Source: Platynereis dumerilii (lineage: Eukaryota; Annelida; Polychaeta; Phyllodocida; Nereididae). From it: a DNA stretch of 64,000 bases. Position 1 is the stretch's first letter, and each line of letters starts with the position of its first letter. The position numbers were made by a program, and so were the translations under genes. The DNA is taken from contig JAPTHN010000003.1 of NCBI GenBank assembly GCA_026936325.1, positions 51,018,511 to 51,082,510 of the forward strand, given 5' to 3'. Below, one piece after another: positions 11,171 to 21,200 of the stretch. The notes beneath the pieces are model-generated. The model saw only the letters and a program-made list of their open reading frames with translations. It was not told the origin of the DNA and made no database searches.

Positions 11171-12852
11171 AACAGCGGTATTCCTTTGAGGGTGAGGGTG
11201 TGTCCTGCCATGAGGCCTCCTGCACTAAGAGTTCAATGTTGAGGCTTTTTGGATAATCTATGTTTTTGTGAGACTGAGTGTGCTCCTATCGAAGTGTCAT
11301 CATTTTTGCAAGTTGCTGTACATATATGAAGGGATGTCGGATGTATCCTGGTGTGTTTATGATTAGCACAAAAGGCAACTTAAGGCATATATCAATGACA
11401 GTGCATCACAAATAAGGTGGTTTTCACTAGAAATTTCTTTCTTGTATTTTCTCTGTGTTTTAGCCCGAGGAAACTTAAATTGAAATTGTCCTACTAATCC
11501 AAATATCATAATAATAGACGGCCGACTGGGCAAAAGGCGTGTTATGAACCCAAAAATGTGGTGTCTTACTAACTTTGATGTCTTACACTGTTCTAACTTT
11601 CAAGTCAAAACTTTTGCAAAAAAAATAACAATTTTATTGTTTGTTTGGGCTTATACTTTTTCTTCAACTGACACTTCCCTGTAACCTATTTGACCTATTT
11701 TGATGTCGGGGGGGGGGGACATCAACTGATGTCCTAGATGTTGTTCTGACGTCTGACCAGTTACATCAGAAATCCACCAGGTTCCCATCTGTTCCAAAAG
11801 AATAAGAGTAAAAATCAACAAGCAAAGAGTGCTATTAATAGCCCCAAAAAGAGATGTAACTTAATTTGTGGACAAAAATTTGTGAATTTAAGAAATTTTT
11901 TCAGATCAAAGGACCTTTTACTTGCTCAAAAAATGATGTTGATTTGACTGTCGCATTTAGTTGGGAACTTGGGATGGTACTCAAAATCAATTTTGTGCTC
12001 TAATGTGAACATTATCAATGACTTGTTTGGGGAGACAAGTCTAAATGCAGACAGCAAATTGTCACAGCTGAATGATTTTTGGCACAAAGACATGAGTTGA
12101 TCTAAGGATCAATACCACATAATTTGTTTTGTCTAAAAAATGTCTTTGCATAAATATAAGCCAAAATCAAGTGTTGCGTTTCTTTTGCTGGTGAGTGTAT
12201 TTCTAAAATTTCTGCACTATGGCTGTCCATCTCAATGAATCTTATGCTACTGCTGGTCTTGGATCAGGGTGTTAATGTGTAAAATTAAATCTGTTAGGTC
12301 CCTGATTTTTATGTGGTAAAAGTATCATGGTGAGGACTCATCTTACTTAGATAGAAAATATATGTGATATGTTGCTAAGCAAAAGCTACTGCTGAGATAC
12401 ATTTTCAATGACATGTACGTTTATCATTTAACGACAAGTGTGGTAGTTAAGTACTGCATTTTGGAGAATGTTTTTAATTAAACAACTAAATGAGCTATCA
12501 ATAGAATGCATCATAACATCAGAAATTATTCTATTTAGTATCATTGGTTCATCCATATTTTGCAAGAGCTAATGAGTGATAGGAAGTATTTAAAGCTCTG
12601 AAGGGAAAAAAGCCCTCCCCCAGGCATTGCAATAACTTTTTGAATTGTGTGATTTCCTCTATCAGAGCTCCTGCATTCAACTTTCTTTGTGTGTAACATG
12701 CACATAAGTATAAAAGAATATACAACTGAGATCAGATTATGTTGTATATGATGCTGATTTTAAATCATAATTCATGATTTGGAAATGGATATATCAAAGG
12801 ATATGAAAACATAGAAAGAGTTGTTTTAATAGTTTTATTCAGTCAAAATTTA

Positions 12853-14019
12853 TTAACAAGACTGCTGGAGCAAGAGGTTGGGTGTGTCATTGTTGCCCCT
12901 GAGGTCAATTTCATTTTGAGCTGCACCACTTGTCAGGTAGGACCTTACTTGAGCAGGAGTGGCACTGGGGTTGGCAGACAAATAGTTGGCAGCAGCTCCA
13001 GCAACATGAGGACAAGCCATGGATGTTCCTGACATTGTAGCTTCTGCATTATCATTTGAATTTCCAGCAGACAAAATGCCTGAACCAGGGGCTAGGATGT
13101 CCACACACGAGCCATAGTTGGAGAACCATGACAAAGTGTCAGAACTGTCAGTGGCTCCGACAGTGATGGCATCTGGAGAACGAGCAGGGCTTCCCCCACA
13201 TGCATTGCTCAACTCATTGCCAGCTGCTACAACTACAGAAACCCCAGCTGCAACTGCACTCGCCACTGCACTGTCTGTGGCAGTACTTGCTGGGCCACCA
13301 AGTGACATGCTGATCACCTTAGGTCCAGAACCAGAGTCGGCAACGGCAAAGTTCATTCCGTCAATGATGGAAGCTGTGCTGCCAAAACCTTGATCATCCA
13401 GGACCTTGACTGCAACAGACTGGGCTGACTTGGAAACACCATAAGTAGTACCCATAATGGTTCCAGCACAGTGTGTACCATGACCATCTACATCATCGTT
13501 ACCTCCACCAATGGTGTTGGTGCCAAAGGTTGATCTGCCTCCATAGTCGTTGTGAGAGGTTCTTATGCCAGTGTCAAGGACGTATACTCTGACTCCATTT
13601 CCACCTTGTTGGTCATAGGAATACTGCGATGTTGAATCTGACAATCTGCCAAGGCCCCAAAGACCACTGCTAACGCTCTGAACTGCACATTGCTCAATCA
13701 TCTTCGTCCTCACATTGGCTTCAACAACGACCACTTCTGGCAAGGAGTAGGCTTGTCTGACTGCAGCTTCATTTGGCGCTCTGATGTGCAGAGTTGGAGA
13801 CTTCAAAGCGGAAAACCTGTTGATGATGGTCATACCCCCAACAACTCCACTCAGCTTGGAAACAGTGTTGCTGACATAGTTGGCCGCATCTGCATTGGGA
13901 GCTTTCAAGACGATGATGTATTCACCTTCTACTCTTCCAGCATGGCCACTGAGCTGAATGGCAGGCAAGGCAGATGCAAAGCACAAGAGTGCTGAGATTG
14001 TGAGACCAGCAAACAACAT
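12853..14019 (-). CDS. Aqualysin/proteinase K-like secreted subtilisin protease, copy C
   Basis: This intact, intronless gene encodes 388 residues from the Met of MLFAGL, with the same layout as copy B. A hydrophobic signal peptide is followed by an I9 propeptide with IIVLKAPNADAANYV. The S8A domain has Asp149, His180, oxyanion Asn268 and Ser333. Changes from copy B lie mainly in the propeptide and near the mature N-terminus (for example SVSSGLWG instead of SVGGGLWG), plus a few in the C-terminal third. None touches the catalytic residues. It is the upstream-most copy of the array, and the duplicated block ends about 700 bp beyond its promoter. The stop codon runs into an AATAAA signal, with a second AATAAA just after. 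It probably has the same secreted endopeptidase activity as copy B. Confidence 0.93.
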   Translation of the reverse strand: MLFAGLTISALLCFASALPAIQLSGHAGRVEGEYIIVLKAPNADAANYVSNTVSKLSGVVGGMTIINRFSALKSPTLHIRAPNEAAVRQAYSLPEVVVVEANVRTKMIEQCAVQSVSSGLWGLGRLSDSTSQYSYDQQGGNGVRVYVLDTGIRTSHNDYGGRSTFGTNTIGGGNDDVDGHGTHCAGTIMGTTYGVSKSAQSVAVKVLDDQGFGSTASIIDGMNFAVADSGSGPKVISMSLGGPASTATDSAVASAVAAGVSVVVAAGNELSNACGGSPARSPDAITVGATDSSDTLSWFSNYGSCVDILAPGSGILSAGNSNDNAEATMSGTSMACPHVAGAAANYLSANPSATPAQVRSYLTSGAAQNEIDLRGNNDTPNLLLQQSC

Positions 14020-14070
14020 CTTCACTGCTTTCCAACAAGCTAATGTCGATGCATGGCCACAAGTCATTCC

Positions 14071-14083
14071 TCTTTATATACCC
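14071..14083 (-). promoter_or_regulatory. TATA box of protease copy C
   Basis: GGTATATAAAGAGG on the minus strand, at the same spacing as in copies A and B. Confidence 0.75.
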
Positions 14084-14857
14084 TGCAGTTTCGCTTTTTC
14101 CATAGATTGAAATTAATCATGCAGCTGTTAGGTGAAGATATTTCTCAAGATAATCCCCTCACAATGACCAATTAATGAGGTGGAAATGACCTGCTTCCGT
14201 TAATTCTATGGGACCAATTATGATGAAAATAACATATTGTACTGAGAGCAATTTAATGAGTGTAATTAATCAGAACGCTTTACCAAATTCCTTCAAGCTC
14301 TTTTCTTGCATCATAGTCTTCTGTTTACCATCACTCTGGACTTCGACATGTTTGTGTCAGTCTACACATTCAAGGAAATGTTTTTGTATAGGAGCTGTTG
14401 TTGATTTTTTTTAAAGGTAGCTATTCTTAATGAAAAAGGGCACTATACATTGTGTCTTTCTAGTCAAGATTAACTTGGCCCTAAAAATGTCTTGGTTGCA
14501 AATAGTTTGATACGCAAGGGGAGTCGGTTTGTTTCCTTACCAAACTTTGAAGCTGGTGTTTTGCAGCTATAAAAATTAGATTGTTGCAGTATTTTACTTA
14601 CGGTCATTGGCAAATTAGCCCCCTGTATTTTGTGAAGGTTGTAGATAATAATAGACAATTTATGTAGCAGAATAGAGAAGTTCTAATGTCTGAGAAGTGT
14701 TTAACATTTCCAAATGATTGGATAAATGCATGATGGAGACGTTGATGCTCAAGGCATTCAGTCTTTAAAAAGTTTAAAAAGTTGCTAAACTACTAGTTGA
14801 CAGCTCATTTCAATGTTTGACTTGGCCTGTTGTGAGGTCATTGATAGCTACCAACAG

Positions 14858-14950
14858 CTTTTCTGTAAGCACTCATTTTTCATCTGTTGTATGGCAAAAT
14901 GCTCTTTTCTGTAAGCACTCATTTTTCATCTGTTGTATGGCAAAATGCTA
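14858..14950. repeat. Tandem duplication of 47 bp
   Basis: Two identical adjacent copies of a 47-bp unit, each beginning CTTTTCTGTAAGCACTCA and ending GGCAAAATGCT. They lie between the protease array and the phosphotransferase exons. Confidence 0.85.
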
Positions 14951-14964
14951 ACAGTAGAGAAAAT

Positions 14965-15217
14965 CTAGCGTCCAAAGGGAAAACCTAGTAAGTCACATTT
15001 TGGAGTTTCTGAGAAAATTGACTTTTAAGTTTCAGTCCTTGCAGTAAGAGATGGACTTACTGGGATTTGCCAGTGTCATAATGGGGTAACGGGCCACTTC
15101 ATGAAAATCTAAACTTAATAAATATAAGAAACATGTCTCAGAAGTCCTATTTTGACCTTAACTCAATTTGGCCCAAAATGTGACTTAGGCCTACTAGGTT
15201 TTCCCTTTGGACGCTAG
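14965..15217. mobile_element. MITE with inverted termini of about 40 bp
   Basis: The left end, CTAGCGTCCAAAGGGAAAA, is matched in inverted form at the right end. Similarity continues inward through CCTAGTA and AAGTCACATTTTGG. The copy of about 253 bp sits in the intron just before the first visible phosphotransferase exon. TA at both ends could be a Tc1/mariner-style duplication, but the ends are palindromic, so the duplication length is uncertain. Confidence 0.7.
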
Positions 15218-15278
15218 AAATTGAAGAATGTGGTACTCCTTATTGGTAGTGCTAACAATAGCCAATTGTTCTTTGCAG

Positions 15279-18200
15279 GGATATTTGCCTGATGCCGATT
15301 TGCTGTTTCATCTGACCCACAAAGAAATTGGCACAGTTATCAAAACCAGGCCTGGTGCACTGATTGCTAAGTAAGTTTTTTTATTTTTATTTATTTTTTA
15401 AACTCCTATTGTTTCGCGTATAATTTATTTGTGCGTTTCTAAACTTCTATTGTTTTCTAGAATGTGCTCTCTCTCACAGCTGTGGAATTGTTTCTTAATC
15501 CAATTAGAAAAAAAAAAGAACAAATTTGTACTGTCTCACAATTATTACGCACTTGTCTTAAATTTGTTGATTGTGCTTTGCAGTGGTTTCAATAAGCATG
15601 GCATTGTCATGAATGTGATTACTCCTTTCCGACTCACTATGCGTGTTACAGGCTACCCATTTTATTAGGATGACTTTGAACAGGTGGGGTCAAAAGTGGC
15701 GGATCCAGACCACAACATTCAGTGGGGGCGGTGGTCTCTGTTATAGATTCAGGGTTGCTGTCCTTAACAAGAAATTCTTTAAAAAAAGAATTGTAGGGAC
15801 CTGAGGTTTCTTCAAACACATATTTTATTTTCCAAATGTTCAAATAATGTTTTATGTATGTGTAGTTGCATCTATACCTCCAATGTACCACTGTGAATGT
15901 GTGATATGACAAACCTAATACATGTTACATCATGATTAGGCATGCCTAATTACAGGTGTTATTAACATAGACAGCAAACCAAGCAATGAGAAGCCCTCTT
16001 AAATTCTTTGTCATGAACACGAAATTTCTATTTCCATTACAACAAACTAATTGTGGCTTGCATAATATTTGGATTATGACACTTTTAGACTGGCCAGTTT
16101 GTGAGAAGTTGAATATCTAATGTTCTCATACAGTGTTTTCTTTTATCACTTGTCTTATGTTGTCTCAAATGTTTATACACTTAGGCTATATCATTTTTTG
16201 AAGGAAATCTCTCTGGGATAATATTATGCTCCAGGTGTGCTTTGGATATGATCCCCAATGTATTATGCTCCAGGTGTGCTTTGGATATGGTCCCCAATCA
16301 CTCAACCATGACAGCTCCCAAGGTCATGCAGTGAAGGAGCTACTGAGCATAAAGAGGGGCAAATATATACTTGATTTGTAAATTGTAGTCACAGTTACCT
16401 TTGCTGTAGCATGAGTATCCTCCTAATATTGGAGGTAAATTTGGAGGGTACTCCTGCTATAGGGAAAGTATATCTGCAAGGCCAACTTCCTAGTGGCCCC
16501 CTCCAGAAACTCAAGAAGCTCCACCAATGCAGTACACATAAATTGATGACAAGTAGCACTTGGCTGATTATTTTTGCCCCTTTAGTTAGGGACCTCCACT
16601 GTCAAATCTTTCCTCATTTGGAGCTTATAACACAGATCTGAGATGGTCCCTACAAAAACAATGCATTTCATGCACATATAATTACATTGCTATGGGAGCC
16701 ATCTGTTAGACTGAGTGATATAGGTGAAAAAGAATTTATTGTTTTGGATTTTCGAATTCTGGTTATTTATATCTGTCTCTATTCCAGGGCCCAGAGAAGG
16801 AAGAAAATGTACGAGCAACAGAAGCTGTTGAAGTACAAGAGATTGTACATTGGACATCCTCAACATGTAAATCTATGTCCAGACTAAGTCTTATGATTTC
16901 ATGTTTGCCTTGATATCATAACTAATTTTCATCGCTTTTAGTTCAATGTTTTCAGCATACTATGATCATGATTTCATCATTCAACAAAAATGTTTCGCAC
17001 CATATCATGGTCATGATTCCCTATTTAACAACAATGTTTTGCTCATACATACCATAATCATCATTTTATTATTTATTAACATTGCTTTGCACATATACCA
17101 TGGATCCATGATCATGATTTCATCATTGATTTTAAGAACATTCTTTTGCACATACCATAATCACGATTTCATCATTTAGTAACAATGTGTTGCACATGCC
17201 ATAATCATGATTTCATCATTTTAATGACAATATTTTGCGCATCTGATGATCATGATTTCATATTACAACAATGATTTGCACATACCATGATCATGATTTC
17301 ATAATTTTAATGACAATATTTTGCACATACCATGATCTTTATTTCATCATTTAATAACAATGTTTCTCACATCCAATGATTATGATTTCATCATTTTGTA
17401 ACATGTTTTACCTTGATCACAATTTCATCATTTAGTTACAATGTTTTGCACATCCGATGATCACGATTTCATAATTTAGTAACAATCCGGTGACCATGAT
17501 TTCATCCTTTTGTAACAATGTTTTGCACATATCACGGTCATGATTTCATCATTTTAATGACAATATTTTGCACACCATGATCTTGATTTCATCATCGAAT
17601 AACAATATTTTTTTGCACATACCATTCTCATGATTTCATCATTTTAATGACAATATATTGCACATACTTTGATCTTTATTTCATCATTTAATGACAATGT
17701 TTTACACATTTTAGATACAGGAAGAAGAGAATGAAATCATAGCTTCCGCAGAACTTACAGGTATTTATGAAAGTCAGACAGTGCTTAATTATTTGATGGA
17801 TGGAAGTTCTGTCTTTCCAAGCTATTCATACAAATTTTGTGAAATTATGAGTTCTATTGGAAAATACTTATTTCTCAAGAAGCAGATCACCAGTAGCATT
17901 CCAGGATTCTTAATAAGCATCATTTGGCAGACTGTCTGCTTTGAAAATTATTCTGGGTAGCCTACTCTAATTTTGTTTGAAACGAAGAAAGCCCTGATGA
18001 AGGAGCTATTTAGTCGCAGAGTAATGTAGTATACATCCTTTCCATTTTGTCAGGGGGCATGGGGGGAGGGTTGGTCTAGTTATAGCGTGCTGGGCTGCCA
18101 ATCGCTGGGTCCACGGTTCGAATTCAGCTCTTGCCGGGTCACCTGGGATTATGTTGGACAGCTGTTTCATTCATCCTTCACCTCATTGCCTTGTCCTCCG

Positions 18201-21200
18201 CCTTTCCTAATTAGCCTACCAAGTGCAAAAATACAGGACGTAAAGCCCAATCATCTAGCAATATGTCAGGGGGGACTATATATATGTTGGTGCCATAAAA
18301 CCAATTGAAGATTGCAAGTGGAGACTAATCGCGAACATTTTAAAATAAATTATCTTAAATTATGACCCTTCTGCCTTCTCTACATTATGTACAACACCAG
18401 TTGTGCCATTAATTCCTAGGACTTGGAGATTTGGATGTGGCATATAGTACTATATAATGATGCAATCAGTTCGCATTTTTAGTCACTAAAGATTGTTTTC
18501 AGTGTGATTTCTTCAGTGTTAAGCCATTTAATAACAGGTGTCTGATAGATTGTTAAGCTTAATTAGTGTTCCTTATTAATTTCATGATTTGAATTCATGA
18601 TTAAATAAAGACACCATATTGTGTTAACTTTTAATGGACCAAATTTCTGTATTGATAGACCTAATTTTAGACCTAATTTATGTTTAATAGGCCAAATTTC
18701 TGCTTTCGAGCTTGTACAGGTTAGTGGTAGCGTGCTGGAGTGCCAATCGCTGGGTCCAGGGTTCGAATCATGCTCTTGCCGGGTCCCCTCGGCCTATGTT
18801 GGACGGCTGTTTCAATCATCCTTCGCCTCATTGCCTTGTCCTCCTCCTGTCCGAGTTAGCCTACCAAGTGCATAAATACAGGACGTAAAGCCCCAATCAT
18901 CCAACCATCCATCTTTGTTGATCGCTTCAGTTTGTTGTTGCATAATTATTTTTATTGTTGCTGTTAATTCATGTTTATGATGTTCTCCCTATAACTTGAA
19001 AAACCCAATTTATGTATGCATTACTGGGCAAAATATGTCCACCAGACATCTGCGCCTAGATGTAATTTGTTATTTTTATTGTTTGTATACATGTATGTAT
19101 GATTACATCTAGAATAAAGAAATTGAAAATTGAAATTGAAAATTAATACTTTATTAACTTACATTAATATAATTTCAGGAATGCCTGTCAGCCAAGGAGT
19201 TGTGAAAGGAGTTGCAAGGGTTGTCTTGTCCATACAGGAAGCTCACACAATTCAGGTTAGTCTAATTCAGTTGGAATTCATTTCTTGTAATTGGAATTCA
19301 TTTGCTGTAATTGAATAGCCTCTAAATAGCCCACACCGGTGCTGATGGGGCGTAAAACACAAAATCAATCACTCACTCACTGCTGTAATTGAAATTCATT
19401 TCTTGTAATTGGAATTCATTTCTTGACATAACTTGGAACCTTCTAATAAGGGGGCTACCATAAAGTTTCCAAAGAGGTGGGGCTTGCATTTTTCCTCTGC
19501 AGGAAATTATTTCATGGTAATGGCAGCAGTCTCTATTTATTCTAAGCTCATGAAGTCCTGAATATTCATTCCTATAATTGATTTATTTCAACAAAACTGA
19601 GCAAGATATTATTCATTTTACAAAAAACTCCAAGACCCCCCCGTATATTAAAGTTGCAAGCTAAAAATTCTTCCCAGCTTATTACCTGTCCTTATTACAG
19701 TCCAGCCCTTTAGTCCTCTCTGGCTGGATGAGGTTTTTTTCAGAAAATAAGAAAATATTTTGGTTTGTCCCAAAATTCGTTGTTGTCGGAGATAATGGAA
19801 GCTAAAAATAGTCCAGACAATTGATGATAGGAGACGTAAAATTTTATATAAAGCAGCCTAATTGTTGCTTTCTCATAATGTGACCTTCGGCTAATTCTGG
19901 CTCATGATAAGTATCTCACCTGACGTAAGAAGATTAAGTTAACATAATTTCTATCTTGGATTTTCTTCATTACACATAAACCACCTGCTGTGTTATAGGA
20001 TTACAAGCAACCGAGGATTAATTTGTGATATTTTGTAAATGTTAAGACAATGACAAAATAGTCAAAGTGCGTGGGCCGTCGCTGTGGGCGTACTGCAGAC
20101 TGCTCTGTGGCCGCCCTGAGCTAAACTCAGCAACATTAAAAATGCACTATTCTAAAAAGGCTTAAAATAGTACTTCCTCTGAAAATATCAAGATGAAAAT
20201 TTGCACACTCTCAGTAGTTGCCATCAGGTATATTCACGAAAATGTTTCAAATCTCTAAGTGCAGCACTTTTGTGTCATATTAAGTCGTCGTGGTTACTGT
20301 CAAAAATACAAGTCACAAACTGCACTTCAACACAAAACGCACCATTGGAAATATTGGTTTTGTGGCATGCTGGATGGGATTAATCTTATGAAATTTTCAC
20401 ATAACATTTTGTGACTTCCATTTTCGACAGTGACCACGACGATTTATTTTGACACAAAAGTACTGCACTTAGCAATTTGAAATTTTCCGTGAATATATCT
20501 GATGGCTACTTCTAGAAGTGTGCTTATTTTCATCTTGATATCTTAAGAGGAAGTACCAAACGAACTGCCTTGTCCTTTTTCGCTTGATGCAGAGAAAATT
20601 GTGTATGGAAATGCCTCCCCCCAGCTCCCCGAATCCAGAGCCGTGGAATGATTGTGTCTCGATTTTAAGAAAAACACGAAAAAATAATCGCAACCAATGA
20701 CAATGCTCACGGTAATAATAACTTTATGAGCTAATGTTCACTGTTAGAAACACAGAGGAGAAATAAAAGTTATTTGATTTGATTTGACGGATATCCTCCG
20801 AAAGCCGAAAGAGGGGAAAGCATTTTCAATACCCAGCTTGAGGTTATCATGGAAAAATGTCTCACAGTGCCACTATGGGGAGGATGACAGTTCTCTTACA
20901 GGCCATGGAGTCTAGGGTTGCAAATGACCAATGAATTACTGATTAATACCAGAGTACATGTAGGCCAATGAAATGTTTATCATTATTCAGCCAAATCTTG
21001 ACAATTTCTTTTTTCACTGTTGCCAGCCTGGAGAGATCCTCATTGTCCCGTACACAGATGTCGGCTGGTCACCCTACTTCCCGATGATTTCAGGACTGGT
21101 CACTGAAATTGGTGGACTAGTCTCCCATGGTATGTATCATCCATCAGGAACATCACATACAGGCTTCTAATTGCAGTTCTAATTATCCCCCACGCATAGC

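Larger units (their letters stand above)
9057..11344. mobile_element. Unit-specific 2.3-kb insertion of unknown type
   Basis: Comparison with the two neighbouring spacers (1018-1060 and 5220-5260) shows shared sequence breaking off after AACTTGTTGT and resuming at ATCCTGGTGTGTTTATGA. The intervening DNA is unique within the window. It contains a hAT-type MITE (9753-10094) and a C-rich minisatellite (about 10970-11170). I see no inverted termini or coding region for the whole insert. TACA occurs near both borders but is too short to prove a target duplication. Confidence 0.6.
7892..12852. other. Spacer between protease copies B and C
   Basis: Duplicated spacer sequence lies on both sides of an insertion present only in this unit (about 9057-11344). 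No gene is supported. The 60-residue minus-strand frame at 10602-10784 shows no recognisable features. Confidence 0.65.
1..14775. repeat. Tandem segmental duplication carrying the protease genes and their spacers
   Basis: The spacer upstream of each protease gene is recognisable at positions 1, about 3899, about 8054 and about 14256. Each begins with a variant of GAGTGTAATTAATCAGAA and runs in parallel for about 2.4 kb. Genes and spacers were therefore duplicated together as units of roughly 3.9 kb. Homology stops near 14775, where the fourth spacer runs into unrelated sequence. Unit length varies through later insertions: a SINE of about 330 bp in the spacer between copies A and B, and about 2.3 kb between copies B and C. 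Because position 1 already lies in a spacer, about 190 bp upstream of where a gene start would be, the array must continue to the left. Spacers are clearly more diverged than coding regions, which suggests selection or gene conversion on the genes. Confidence 0.9.

Noticed and set aside
18087-18308. Plus-strand frame with CQSLGPRFE, repeated at 18621-18875
   Set aside because: Both frames run through two copies of the same SINE.
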